Assembly: GCA_020438355.1 (NCBI GenBank)
Contig: JAGQUT010000014.1
Coordinates: 1 to 52,040 of the forward strand
Length of the DNA stretch: 52,040 nt
From: Solirubrobacterales bacterium
GTDB lineage: Bacteria > Actinomycetota > Thermoleophilia > Solirubrobacterales > 70-9
Direction: 5' to 3'
The translations under genes were made by a program, and so were the position numbers. Shown here piece by piece: positions 1-8,217 of this stretch. The notes beneath the pieces are model-generated. The model did not search any database and was not told the origin of the DNA. It saw nothing but the letters and a program-made list of their open reading frames with translations. Each line of letters starts with the position of its first letter. The stretch's first letter is position 1.

Positions 1-1
1 G

Positions 2-193
2 TCGATGGCGGGGAAGAAGGCAAGGAAAGTTGTTTTCGACACCTTCATCACCCACGGCCGGACGGCTGCCATCAATGGCAGCTATGAGATGGAGAGTGGT
101 TCGATGTTTCGCTTCTGCGACGTCTATGAATTCGCCGGTGCCAGCACTGACAGCCCGATATCCCTTTACACCTCCTACGTGATCAGGATCTGA
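2..193 (+). CDS. NTF2/SnoaL-like protein, 5'-truncated by window edge
   Basis: The reading frame is open to the left edge, so the beginning is probably outside the window, although an ATG at 5 is possible. The visible 62 residues carry the pattern THGRTAAINGSYEM followed by FRFCDVYEF and a closing YTSYVI strand. I recognise this as the last beta strands of small NTF2/SnoaL-like proteins, which are usually about 110-120 residues, so roughly half is missing. These proteins form cone-shaped folds with varied or unknown substrates; nothing here identifies a reaction. The stop lies one base before the next ATG, so the two genes are probably cotranscribed. Confidence 0.5.
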   Translation, partial: SMAGKKARKVVFDTFITHGRTAAINGSYEMESGSMFRFCDVYEFAGASTDSPISLYTSYVIRI

Positions 194-194
194 G

Positions 195-686
195 ATGGAA
201 CTGAAACCCAAGACATCCGGCAAGCCCGAAAAGGAAAGAAAGAACGATTTCGATCGCATCCACGGAGACCAGCTGCGGTCGCTTCTTGACCCGGGGGAAG
301 AACTGCTGGGTGTGGCCGCGGTCAACTGGCAGCGGAGCATTTTCAAGCAGACGGTCAGCGCGGTCGGGGTGACTCCGACGCGGCTGGTAGTCCAGCCACT
401 GGACCGGAAAGGCAAGTTCGACGGCCAGCAGGCGACTTTCATCCGGAAAGACGAGATCTCAAAGGGCAGCTACGGAGGCGGGGGCGGCATGGGGAACACG
501 CCGACCTCGCTGATCATGGACTCGTCGTCTATCGACGTGAAGATCAAGACCACCGGCGGGGAGAAGTTCAAGTTCATGCTGATGACCGGCCAGGGCATGC
601 TGGGCGGGCTCGCCGGAGGCCCTTCTCAGAGAAACGGCGCCGAGGCATTGATGGCATTTCTGGAGGGCGGCGGGAGCAGCGTTTGA
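195..686 (+). CDS. conserved hypothetical protein, possibly PH-like
   Basis: This 163-residue cytosolic-looking protein has no signal peptide or membrane segment. It opens with a charged stretch, then a segment around residues 30-110 (GEELLGVAAVNW, then TPTRLVVQPLDRKG) that resembles the strand pattern of bacterial PH-like domains in which a small soluble domain reports on a membrane or partner protein. A glycine-rich loop (GGGGGMG, about residue 95) and a second glycine-rich stretch near the C-terminus interrupt it. The ATG follows the previous stop by one base, suggesting coupling to the NTF2-like gene. The PH-like label is only a resemblance and no function can be assigned. Confidence 0.45.
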   Translation: MELKPKTSGKPEKERKNDFDRIHGDQLRSLLDPGEELLGVAAVNWQRSIFKQTVSAVGVTPTRLVVQPLDRKGKFDGQQATFIRKDEISKGSYGGGGGMGNTPTSLIMDSSSIDVKIKTTGGEKFKFMLMTGQGMLGGLAGGPSQRNGAEALMAFLEGGGSSV

Positions 687-710
687 GCCGTCAGGGGTAG
701 ACAAGACCAA

Positions 711-745
711 ATACCTGTATCCCGATCAGGTATATGGGCTATAGT
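711..745 (+). promoter_or_regulatory. inverted repeat over a candidate promoter of the peroxiredoxin gene
   Basis: ATACCTG at 711-717 is mirrored exactly by CAGGTAT at 727-733 with nine bases between. A -10-like TATAGT lies at 740-745, so the repeat covers where the -35 and spacer would be. This is the layout of a repressor or redox-sensor operator. The half-site resembles ATA-CC-G...C-GG-TAT patterns bound by Rrf2-type regulators, but the regulator is unknown. Confidence 0.4.
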
Positions 746-823
746 GGAAGAACACCTCTGACCTTGAATGCCTGTGCCGTCTCTTGCTGACGGCCGACGC
801 ACCGCGACACCGAAGGAGAAAGC

Positions 824-1483
824 ATGGCCCTCCAGCTGGGACAGGAAGCACCGAATTTCGAAGCCGAGACCACCGAAGGAAAGATCAACTTTCACGACTG
901 GATCGGCGATTCCTGGGCAGTCCTCTTCTCGCACCCGAAGGATTTCACCCCGGTCTGCACCACCGAACTCGGCTACATGGCCAACGCCAAGCCCGCCTTC
1001 GACGAGCGAGGCGTAAAGATCATCGGTCTTTCGGTCGACCCGCTCGACCGTCACGAGGACTGGGCAAAGGACATCGAGGAAACCCAGGGCACTGCCCCCA
1101 ACTACCCCCTGATCTCTGATGCCGACTTCGCGATCTCCAAGGCGTACGGCATGCTGCCAGCCGAAGTTGAGGGCGATCCGACCGAGCGCACCCCGGCCGA
1201 CAATCAGACCGTTCGCAACGTCTTCGTGATCGGGCCTGACAAGAAGGTCAAGCTGATCCTGGTCTACCCGATGACCACCGGAAGGAACTTCGACGAGGTC
1301 CTCCGAGTGATCGACTCGCTCCAGCTGACTGCCCAGCACAAGGTAGCCACCCCCGCCAACTGGAAGAGCGGTGACGACGTGATCATCGCGGGCTCGGTCA
1401 ATAACGATCAGGCCAAGGAAATCTTCGGCGAGTGGGAAGAGCCCAAGCCGTACATCCGGATAGTTCCCGACCCGACCGCCTGA
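824..1483 (+). CDS. 1-Cys peroxiredoxin (Prx6 type)
   Basis: This 219-residue thiol peroxidase reduces hydrogen peroxide and organic hydroperoxides in the cytoplasm. The peroxidatic cysteine is Cys45 in the PVCTTELG motif, preceded by HPKDFTP. The length and the long C-terminal arm (residues about 170-219, VTPANWKSGDDVI-like segment) match the Prx6/1-Cys subfamily rather than the shorter AhpC or BCP types. I see no second cysteine in the typical resolving position, consistent with a 1-Cys mechanism needing an external thiol. The ATG is preceded by AAGGAG at a normal distance. The gene appears monocistronic, with an inverted repeat over its promoter and a hairpin after it. Confidence 0.93.
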   Translation: MALQLGQEAPNFEAETTEGKINFHDWIGDSWAVLFSHPKDFTPVCTTELGYMANAKPAFDERGVKIIGLSVDPLDRHEDWAKDIEETQGTAPNYPLISDADFAISKAYGMLPAEVEGDPTERTPADNQTVRNVFVIGPDKKVKLILVYPMTTGRNFDEVLRVIDSLQLTAQHKVATPANWKSGDDVIIAGSVNNDQAKEIFGEWEEPKPYIRIVPDPTA

Positions 1484-1511
1484 GTCGGAGCCGGGGGATC
1501 CGGAACCAGTC

Positions 1512-1546
1512 TTCGCCCGTCCCTGACCAGTCCGGGGGCGGGCGAA
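1512..1546. terminator. hairpin between convergent peroxiredoxin and P450 genes
   Basis: TTCGCCCG at 1512-1519 pairs with CGGGCGAA at 1539-1546, with the inner GC bases able to extend the stem. It lies between two genes that end towards each other and could serve both. There is no clear T tract, so intrinsic termination is only likely. Confidence 0.45.
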
Positions 1547-1561
1547 CACATTTAAGGGGTG

Positions 1562-2872
1562 TCAGAAGGCGAAGCGGACCTGTCCGCCACGCTTCGGCGA
1601 AGAGGTAATGAAGCGTGAAACAGTCGCTTCCTCGGGGCCTACCGGAAGCAGCACTCCGGCCCGGGCCACCGCTCTCATGACGAATTCCATCTCTGCCATC
1701 GCGAACTGCATTCCGATGCAACGGCGAACACCGCCGCCGAACGGGAACCAGGTGTAGGTCCCCGGCTTGACTCCGTCCCAACGGTCCGGGTTGAAGGTCA
1801 GGGGATCGGGATAGATGTCCCCACGGCGGTGAACCAGGTAGATGCTGGGTGCGAGAACGTCACCGGGTTCGAATTCGTAGCCGCCCACCTCGATCGGTTC
1901 CATCACCCGGCGTAGTACGAAGTCCAGGACCGGCCGCAGACGTAGCGCCTCCTGCGAAACCCAGCGCGAATATTCGCCCTCACCGGCCACTGCCTCCTCG
2001 TGCAGCCGTTCCGAGCCGTCCGGGATGCGAGTCACCCTTTCGAGCGCCCAGGCCAGGGCCGTCGCAGTGGTCTCATGACCGGCCACGATCAGGGTGACAA
2101 GTTCATCCCGGATCTCGATGTCTGTCATCGGCTCGCCGTCCTCGTCCCGGGCCAGCAGCAGCATCGAGAGGATGTCGCTTCGTTCCTCCAGATCGTCGGC
2201 CTTGCGGCGTTCGGAAATCAAGTCGTAGAGGCCACGATCCAGCGGCGCCAGTGCCGGCTTGTACATAGCCTTTATCGGCCGGCTGCGAGGACCAAACACG
2301 GAAGAAAGCATCAGGCGGTAGCCCTTCGAGATCCATTCGAGGAGCTCACGAGTTGCGGTACCGAGCCGGTCATGTTCCTCGCCGCTTGATGCGGTGCCCA
2401 GCACCACCTCGAGGATCACCTCAAGAGCGATGTCCTGGCTCATTTCGCGGACCTGGAAAGTTGCCCCGGCCGGGATGCGGCCCACAACTTCCTCTGAAAT
2501 CCGTTCCATGGCACCGGTCTGGGCGGCTAGTTTCTCCCCATGGAATGAGGGGAGGAGCAGCTTGCGCTGGCGCATGTGTTCGCCTTCGTCGAGCAGCAGG
2601 ACCGAGTGCTCCCCGAGCGCCGTCGCGAGGATCTCGTTCCCCTTGCCGGCATGCAGGGCTTCCGGGGAGGCCGTAAAGATCGTCTTCACGTCCTCGGGGT
2701 CGGCGAAGTAGAACCACTTGCCGCGGGCGAGGTTGAGGCCGAAGGTGTCGCCGTAGCGGGCCCGGGCCTGGTCGAAAATTTCGTTCTTGGCGGTCGTGAC
2801 CTTCCAGACCTGGGTGATCATCGACTCGTCGACCATCGGCGGCGTCTGACGGGCAATAGCGGTAGCGCTCAT
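1562..2872 (-). CDS. cytochrome P450
   Basis: A full-length 436-residue bacterial P450, soluble, with no membrane anchor. The oxygen-activation I helix shows AGHETT at residues 264-269, the K-helix ExxR motif is Glu308-Ala-Leu-Arg311, and the haem-thiolate loop FPFGGGVRRCIG places the axial cysteine at Cys385. It would hydroxylate or otherwise oxidise a hydrophobic substrate using electrons from a ferredoxin system, none of which is encoded nearby. It is divergent from an MFS exporter-like gene with a 103-base shared control region, which suggests joint regulation. The substrate cannot be read from sequence; similarity is to actinobacterial CYP families acting on lipids or natural products. 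Confidence 0.93.
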   Translation of the reverse strand: MSATAIARQTPPMVDESMITQVWKVTTAKNEIFDQARARYGDTFGLNLARGKWFYFADPEDVKTIFTASPEALHAGKGNEILATALGEHSVLLLDEGEHMRQRKLLLPSFHGEKLAAQTGAMERISEEVVGRIPAGATFQVREMSQDIALEVILEVVLGTASSGEEHDRLGTATRELLEWISKGYRLMLSSVFGPRSRPIKAMYKPALAPLDRGLYDLISERRKADDLEERSDILSMLLLARDEDGEPMTDIEIRDELVTLIVAGHETTATALAWALERVTRIPDGSERLHEEAVAGEGEYSRWVSQEALRLRPVLDFVLRRVMEPIEVGGYEFEPGDVLAPSIYLVHRRGDIYPDPLTFNPDRWDGVKPGTYTWFPFGGGVRRCIGMQFAMAEMEFVMRAVARAGVLLPVGPEEATVSRFITSSPKRGGQVRFAF

Positions 2873-2889
2873 GGGGCCAGACTAGATGA

Positions 2890-2938
2890 TTGACAATGTT
2901 TCGTGTCAGATCGGGGCGTAAGTCACGATGGCTGACTT
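2890..2938. promoter_or_regulatory. paired inverted repeats between P450 and MFS genes
   Basis: TGACA at 2891-2895 faces TGTCA at 2904-2908, and AAGTCA at 2920-2925 faces TGACTT at 2933-2938. TTGACA at 2890-2895 also looks like a -35 element for the rightward gene, though I see no good -10. The spacing in a divergent intergenic region fits operators of a shared regulator, but none is encoded here. Confidence 0.3.
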
Positions 2939-2975
2939 CAGTCGCCGCCTGATCGGGTAGAACCAACCCCCAAGA

Positions 2976-4205
2976 ATGCCCTCGCTTCTGACGCCACTCA
3001 GTGATCCGGTCTTTCGTCCCCTTTACGCGGCCCAGATGATTGGTCTGATCGGTTTTGGTCTTTCCACTGTGGCTTTGAGTCTCCTGGCTTTTCAGCTCGA
3101 GCCCGACAACGCGGGGCAGGTGCTGGGAATAGCGCTGGGACTCAAGATGGTGACCTTCGTTCTGGTTGCGCCGATGTTCGCCTCCGCGGCTGCAGCCGTT
3201 TCCCGGAAGAAGCTGCTGATCTGGCTTGATCTGGTCAGGGCGGTTGCGATTGGCGCCATCGCATTCGTTGACCAGGTCTGGCAGGTCTATGTGCTGATAG
3301 TGGTGCTGAGCGCCGCCGCCGCAGGGTTTACACCGGCGCTTCAGGCGGTAATTCCTGACATCTTCAGCGATGTCGACAGGTACACCGAAGCACTTTCACT
3401 GACTAGGACCAGTTACGAACTCGAAGGTTTGCTCAGCCCGGTGCTCGCCGCGGTCTTGCTTGGCTTCATCGGATTCAATGTCCTGTTCGCGCTGAACGCC
3501 GTTGCGTTCATTGCGTCGGCTGCCCTCATAGGGACCGTTTCGATTCCATTTCTGAGAGGCAAAGGGACAGCTTCGGGACGACGCCTTGTCGAGGTCACGC
3601 AGGGAGTCAGGCAATACCTGCGAGTACCCCGGCTGAGGGGTCTTTTCGCGATCTACTTCGGGGTGGCAGCGGGAAGTGCGATGGTGATCACCAACACGGT
3701 CGTGTTCGTCAAGGAAGATTTCGGTCTGGGAGACCAGGAAGTGGCCTGGGCATTGGGGGTCGCGGGTGCCGGTTCGATTCTCGTCGCGGTTGCGGTCCCG
3801 AGGCTCCTTCGTACCGTACGCGACTACTCGTTGATGCTCATCGGGGGAGGAGCATTGACAGCCGTCCTTTTCGTTCTGTCAGGAATTGGAGGAATCGCTT
3901 CTCTGCTTCTCTGCTGGTTTGTCATCGGCCTGTCTCTGTCTCTTGTCCAGACCCCTTCCGGCCGTCTGATTCAACGATCAGCGGACCCGGAAGGTCGCCC
4001 GGCGCTTTTCGCGGCCCAGTTCTCGCTTTCCCATTCCTGCTGGTTGATCACCTACCCGCTCGCGGGATTCGTCGGAGCCGGTCTCGGCCTTTCCACGGCA
4101 GCCATTACTCTCGCCATCGTCGCCGGAGCCGGAACTATCTTCGCGGTGCTCTTCTGGAGGTCAGGCCACGTCTTTGGTGAGGCTGAAGTTCCGGGCGCCG
4201 ACTAG
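2976..4205 (+). CDS. MFS transporter, likely drug/solute exporter
   Basis: The 409-residue product has about 12 hydrophobic segments with the MFS pattern; the first covers residues 15-40 (PLYAAQMIGLIGFGLSTVALS). A basic loop VSRKKLL at about residues 75-81 sits where the motif A loop of cytoplasmic loop 2-3 falls. The N-terminal DPVFRPLYAAQ stretch is typical of EntS/DHA3-type exporters, which use proton motive force to expel small molecules. The gene diverges from the P450 and ends inside the last codons of the opposite HMG-CoA reductase gene (four-base convergent overlap). Substrate is unknown; export of a P450 product is a guess from context. Confidence 0.85.
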   Translation: MPSLLTPLSDPVFRPLYAAQMIGLIGFGLSTVALSLLAFQLEPDNAGQVLGIALGLKMVTFVLVAPMFASAAAAVSRKKLLIWLDLVRAVAIGAIAFVDQVWQVYVLIVVLSAAAAGFTPALQAVIPDIFSDVDRYTEALSLTRTSYELEGLLSPVLAAVLLGFIGFNVLFALNAVAFIASAALIGTVSIPFLRGKGTASGRRLVEVTQGVRQYLRVPRLRGLFAIYFGVAAGSAMVITNTVVFVKEDFGLGDQEVAWALGVAGAGSILVAVAVPRLLRTVRDYSLMLIGGGALTAVLFVLSGIGGIASLLLCWFVIGLSLSLVQTPSGRLIQRSADPEGRPALFAAQFSLSHSCWLITYPLAGFVGAGLGLSTAAITLAIVAGAGTIFAVLFWRSGHVFGEAEVPGAD

Positions 4206-5368
4206 CGGTTTCGACCGTGGGTCTCGTGGGCGTCGACCCACTCGTCGGCGACGACTGCCGAACCCAGGGAAAGGTCGCCGCAGAGCACAGTGGCGGCAAC
4301 GATCTCGGCCAGTTTCCTGACCTTGCCCGGGCCGTCGCAACCAAGCACCTTCAGGCACTCGCTCTGGGTCGGCAGGGCCGTCCCGCCACCATAGGTCGCG
4401 ACGATCAGGGAGGGCAGGGTGATCGAGGAGTAGTAGTCCTCGCCACGCAATTCGGCGTACCCGAGACAGGCCTGCGACTCGGCCACGTTTGCCTCGTCCT
4501 GCCCCGTCGCGATGAAGACGGAGGCGATCCCGTTGGCCGGGTGGGGGGTGTTGGCGGAGGTGCCGGAAAGCATCCCGCCCTGGGTCGCGATCTGGCGGCT
4601 CCGGTAGATCTGCCTGGCGGTGACCCGCATGTGCCTCTCGAGGAGCTCCCCGGGGATCGTGATCTCGGCCACGACCCTCTTGCCGCGGGTCTTCAGGGTG
4701 TTGATGTGCGAATGCTTCTTGTCGGTCGAGAGCTGGGCATCAAGCATGTAGTCGTTGAGCGGCGGGTAATTCTTCTTGATCCACTCGCAGGCAAACCAGG
4801 TTGCCTTGCTGACCATGTTCTGGCCGGCAGCGTCACCCGTCGTGTAATCGAAGCGGGTGTAGACGAAGCGGCTGGCGTGGTAGCGCTCGATCTCGATCAG
4901 CTTTCCGGTTGAAGTGCTCGACTCGGCGACTTCCTTGATCTCGTCGTAATGCTCGTCCAGCCACACGACGAAGTCCCGCGCCTCACGGGCGGAGTCAAAG
5001 AGGAACCCGGGGGCCCGCTGCATGCGGTCGTCGACAATCGTCGTTTTCACGCCGCCCGCCTCGGCACACATCTTCATGCCGCGGCTGTAGGAAGCAACGA
5101 GGGTGCCCTCCGTGGTCGCCATCGGAACGTAGAACTCGCCCTGGGCATGTTCGCCATCCACCAGCAACGGCCCGGCGAGCCCGATCGGTACCTGCGCGAC
5201 GCCGATGAAGTTCTCGATGTTGCCCGGCAGAACCGACGGATCAAAGGAGAACGATGAGACGTGCTCCAACTCGGCGCCGGTCTCTTCCCGGATCAGGTCG
5301 CGCCGCCTCGCGGCTGCCTCCCGGGAATAGTCGTTTTCAGGGTCGCGAGGAATCCTGGGCAGACTCAT
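4202..5368 (-). CDS. HMG-CoA reductase (class I-like)
   Basis: This 388-residue enzyme reduces HMG-CoA to mevalonate with NADPH, the committed step of the mevalonate isoprenoid pathway. Catalytic residues are visible: Glu87 in TTEGTL, Lys188 in AGQNMVSKA, Asp291 in IATGQD, and a C-terminal histidine (His381 in DAHETH). ENFIGVAQVPIGLAGP is the substrate/dimer motif of the family and GGGTALPTQ is also present. It lacks the N-terminal membrane domain of eukaryotic enzymes, as expected in bacteria. No other mevalonate gene is in the window. It shares a 52-base divergent gap with the glutathione peroxidase gene and overlaps the MFS gene end. Confidence 0.93.
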   Translation of the reverse strand: MSLPRIPRDPENDYSREAAARRRDLIREETGAELEHVSSFSFDPSVLPGNIENFIGVAQVPIGLAGPLLVDGEHAQGEFYVPMATTEGTLVASYSRGMKMCAEAGGVKTTIVDDRMQRAPGFLFDSAREARDFVVWLDEHYDEIKEVAESSTSTGKLIEIERYHASRFVYTRFDYTTGDAAGQNMVSKATWFACEWIKKNYPPLNDYMLDAQLSTDKKHSHINTLKTRGKRVVAEITIPGELLERHMRVTARQIYRSRQIATQGGMLSGTSANTPHPANGIASVFIATGQDEANVAESQACLGYAELRGEDYYSSITLPSLIVATYGGGTALPTQSECLKVLGCDGPGKVRKLAEIVAATVLCGDLSLGSAVVADEWVDAHETHGRNR

Positions 5369-5420
5369 GGCGGCAGCCTATCTGTGGTCACCGGGTGAAA
5401 GGCCGGATACGATTCCGACC

Positions 5421-5909
5421 ATGAGCGATAGCGAGAGCCCGGTCGTCCTGACCGGCACCATGAACCGGCTGAATGGATCTCCCCAGGACCTCGGCGAGTT
5501 CCTGGGCAACGTGACCCTGGTGGTCAATACGGCCAGCAAGTGCGGACTGACCCCGCAGTTCGAGGGTCTGCAGGCGATCTACTCTCAAAAGAAAGAGGAG
5601 GGCTTCACCGTCCTCGGCTTCCCGGCCAACGACTTCATGGAGCAGGAGCCAGGCAGCACCGACGAGATCGCCGAGTTCTGCCAGATCAATTACGGAGTCG
5701 AGTTCCCGATGTTCGAGAAGACCACGGTCGTCGGCGAAGAAGCCAATCCGCTTTTCGCCTCGCTAGCCGACCTTTCGGAGCAACCCGAATGGAACTTCGC
5801 CAAGTACCTGATCGATCGTGACGGCCGACTCGTCGCCAAGTTCCCGGCCCCGATGAATCCCGATGACGAGGAGCTCGTCACCGCGATCGAGGAAGCTCTC
5901 TCGGCCTGA
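5421..5909 (+). CDS. glutathione peroxidase family thiol peroxidase
   Basis: A 162-residue cysteine-type member of the glutathione peroxidase family, which in most bacteria reduces hydroperoxides with thioredoxin rather than glutathione. The active cysteine is Cys41 in NTASKCGLTPQ, a glutamine follows in the usual place, and the WNFAKYLID motif supplies Trp and Asn of the catalytic tetrad. A second cysteine in IAEFCQINYGVEFP is at the position used for resolving in related enzymes; the FPxNDF motif has alanine where many have cysteine. I chose the ATG at 5421 because the frame further upstream overlaps the divergent HMG-CoA reductase start. Cytosolic, no signal peptide. Confidence 0.92.
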   Translation: MSDSESPVVLTGTMNRLNGSPQDLGEFLGNVTLVVNTASKCGLTPQFEGLQAIYSQKKEEGFTVLGFPANDFMEQEPGSTDEIAEFCQINYGVEFPMFEKTTVVGEEANPLFASLADLSEQPEWNFAKYLIDRDGRLVAKFPAPMNPDDEELVTAIEEALSA

Positions 5910-6004
5910 ATCCTGGCGCCGCGGCCTTGCCGTGGAGAGGACCTTCGCCTAGATTCGGGTGACCAGCGCCGGATACCCCGGCGCGACCCCGAGGAGGAGT
6001 GCGC

Positions 6005-7204
6005 ATGGCGAAGGTCCTTTGTGTCCTGTACGACGATCCGATCGACGGCTATCCGCCCGAGTACGCGCGGGATTCGATCCCGAAGCTGGACCGGTATCCG
6101 GATGGACAGAGCACCCCGACTCCGGAGGCGATCGACTTCACCCCGGGGGAGCTGCTCGGCTGCGTTTCCGGCGAGCTAGGACTGAGGAGTTTCCTCGAGG
6201 CGGCCGGTCACGAGCTGGTGGTGACATCAGACAAGGACGGCGAAGGTTCCGAGTTCGAAAGGGAGCTGGTCGATTCCGATGTTGTGATCTCGCAGCCGTT
6301 CTGGCCGGCCTACCTGACCGCGGAGCGGATCGCGTCAGCACCCGACCTGAAGCTCGCGATAACCGCTGGAATCGGCTCCGACCACGTCGACCTGCAGGCG
6401 GCGATGGACTCCGGGATCACGGTCGCCGAGGTCACCTATTGCAACAGCATCAGTGTCGCCGAGCACGTCGTGATGATGATTCTCGGCCTGGTGCGGAATT
6501 ACCTGCCCGCTCATCAGATCGTCCGAGACGGTGGCTGGAACATCGCCGACGCGGTTTCACGCTCCTACGATCTAGAAGGAATGCAGGTCGGAACGGTCGC
6601 CGCAGGCCGAATCGGGCTCGGCGTTCTTCGTCGCCTTGCGCCGTTTGATGTCGGCCTTCATTACATGGACCGTCATCGGCTCCCGACCGAGGTCGAGCAG
6701 GAACTGAACCTGACTCACCACGAGACTGTTGAGTCGCTGGTCGAGGTTTGTGACGTTGTGACAATCAACTGTCCTCTTCACCCGGAGACCGAGCATCTGT
6801 TCGACGAGGAGATGATCGGCCGGATGAAGCGCGGCTCCTATCTGATCAATACAGCCAGGGGAAAGATCTGTGACCGGGACGCGGTCGCGGCCGCCTGCGA
6901 AAGCGGACAGCTCGCGGGCTACGCCGGCGATGTCTGGTTCCCGCAGCCCGCTCCGGCCGACCATCCGTGGCGGACCATGCCTCACGAGGGCATGACTCCT
7001 CACATTTCAGGCTCGTCCCTTTCTGCCCAGGCCAGGTATGCGGCGGGTACCAGGGAGATTCTCGAGTGCTGGCTGGGCGACCGGCCGATCCGGGATGAGT
7101 ACCTGATCGTCCAGGGCGGATCGCTGGCCGGGACCGGCGCCCATTCCTACAGCGCCGGCAACGCCACCTCCGGATCAGAGGAGGCGGCGCGCTTCAAGGG
7201 TTGA
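6005..7204 (+). CDS. fdh: NAD-dependent formate dehydrogenase
   Basis: A 399-residue D-2-hydroxyacid-dehydrogenase-fold enzyme that oxidises formate to CO2 with NAD+. The FDH-specific motifs PFWPAYLT, TYCNSISVAEH, GWNIADAVSRSYDLEG and the catalytic TPHISG histidine and NTARGK arginine regions are all intact, and length matches the family (about 390-400). The acidic residue in HYMDRHRLP after the Rossmann motif GTVAAGRIG indicates NAD+ rather than NADP+. GAGGAGGAG ends about five bases before the ATG at 6005, favouring it over the GTG at 5999. It could complete formaldehyde oxidation together with the alcohol dehydrogenase and hydrolase at 14.9-16.8 kb. Confidence 0.95.
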   Translation: MAKVLCVLYDDPIDGYPPEYARDSIPKLDRYPDGQSTPTPEAIDFTPGELLGCVSGELGLRSFLEAAGHELVVTSDKDGEGSEFERELVDSDVVISQPFWPAYLTAERIASAPDLKLAITAGIGSDHVDLQAAMDSGITVAEVTYCNSISVAEHVVMMILGLVRNYLPAHQIVRDGGWNIADAVSRSYDLEGMQVGTVAAGRIGLGVLRRLAPFDVGLHYMDRHRLPTEVEQELNLTHHETVESLVEVCDVVTINCPLHPETEHLFDEEMIGRMKRGSYLINTARGKICDRDAVAAACESGQLAGYAGDVWFPQPAPADHPWRTMPHEGMTPHISGSSLSAQARYAAGTREILECWLGDRPIRDEYLIVQGGSLAGTGAHSYSAGNATSGSEEAARFKG

Positions 7205-7208
7205 GTTC

Positions 7209-8057
7209 CTAGCTGTCGAGCTTCTGGCGGGCGCGACGGGCGAGGTCGACGGTGGCGGCACGGAGGCCGCCGGGGGTATCGATCCGGTCGGTGAAGTTCA
7301 CCCGGCCGGCCTTCTCGCCTTCGGGTGTGACCAGCTGAAGGTCGAGTCCGTAGCGGTCGGCCCGCTCGCAGCTTGCCTCGGTGATCCCGGGATCGTTGAG
7401 GAAGGCCTGCGCCATCAGCAGCAGAGCATCGGGATGGTCGGCGTTGAGGTGCGCGACGGCATCCGGCACCTGGGGCTGGACCGGATCGGGTTCGGCGTTC
7501 CGGTAGTCCTCGGCGGTGGCGGAGTCCATGCGGCCATAGCCTCCGACCCAGCGGACCCGGTCGACCTCGAGGATCCAGAACGAGAAGTCATTGAAGTCCG
7601 CGTACATCGCGGCCGAGGGGACGGCATCTAGATGGGCAGCCCGGGCCGACGCCTCGTCGGGGTGCTCGTCGGAGCGCTTGACATTGCCCGCGAGGGTCAC
7701 GCGGCCACCGGCCAGGACCTCACCCTTGTGGAAGGGGTCGGCGACCATGAGCGAGGCCTGGCGGTTCTTCTCAAGGTTCCTGGCGTGCTCGGCGAGGGTG
7801 GAGAGGCAGAAGACAGGACTGCCGTCATCCATTACCCCGAAGGTGACGAGCGAGGCCCAGGGGGTTCCGTCGTCGCTCAGCGAACCGAGGGTTCCGTGGG
7901 TCGCGTTGGCGAGGATCGTTCGTGACTCCTCGGCCGCGCTGCGACGGTGGCCGCCACGGGTAATCGGCGCTACGTCGGGAATCTTCGTGTCGGGATTGAC
8001 ATCGTGACTTCCGACAGCAGCCCTGAGCTTCGGATCAATCTTGGTTTCGGTGGCCAC
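7209..8057 (-). CDS. HugZ/HutZ-like haem-degrading flavin-fold protein
   Basis: The protein joins a pyridoxamine-phosphate-oxidase-like split barrel (from TILANATHGTLGSL to VRWVGGYGRM) to a C-terminal DUF2470 domain (DAVAHLNADHPDALLLMAQ onward), the architecture of HugZ/HutZ haem oxygenases, which open haem to release iron. Next to it, in the opposite direction, is a haem/iron ABC importer, supporting the role. I place the start at the GTG at 8057 (282 residues) because the longer frame back to a TTG at 8177 would run across the iron-box-like palindrome and encodes low-complexity sequence. It ends four bases after the convergent formate dehydrogenase stop. A simple FMN-binding PPOX protein remains the alternative. 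Confidence 0.8.
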   Translation of the reverse strand: MATETKIDPKLRAAVGSHDVNPDTKIPDVAPITRGGHRRSAAEESRTILANATHGTLGSLSDDGTPWASLVTFGVMDDGSPVFCLSTLAEHARNLEKNRQASLMVADPFHKGEVLAGGRVTLAGNVKRSDEHPDEASARAAHLDAVPSAAMYADFNDFSFWILEVDRVRWVGGYGRMDSATAEDYRNAEPDPVQPQVPDAVAHLNADHPDALLLMAQAFLNDPGITEASCERADRYGLDLQLVTPEGEKAGRVNFTDRIDTPGGLRAATVDLARRARQKLDS

Positions 8058-8103
8058 CGGTTTCTCGCTTTCCGTCGGGAGGTCTGGGGCGTTCAAGGGG
8101 GAG

Positions 8104-8122
8104 TTAGGGTACCCTATCTTCG
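8104..8122. promoter_or_regulatory. iron-box-like palindrome between hugZ-like and binding-protein genes
   Basis: TAGGGTACCCTA at 8105-8116 is a perfect 12-base palindrome. The 19 bases from 8104 match 12 of 19 positions of the DtxR/IdeR consensus by hand alignment. Its central location in a divergent region suits iron-dependent repression of both genes. Confidence 0.5.
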
Positions 8123-8217
8123 AGTCAGCGAAGGATTTCGCGCCGGTCCAAGACCTTTGCCTCCGCGCTGTGTTCAAAAGGTTACTCGCCTACCCCTCGA
8201 AGGAGTTCAGCCCACAA

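Noticed and set aside
626-1549. Long minus-strand frame (307 codons) opposite the peroxiredoxin gene
   Set aside because: It mirrors a clear peroxiredoxin gene, has no recognisable motif, and long antisense frames are expected in high-GC DNA.
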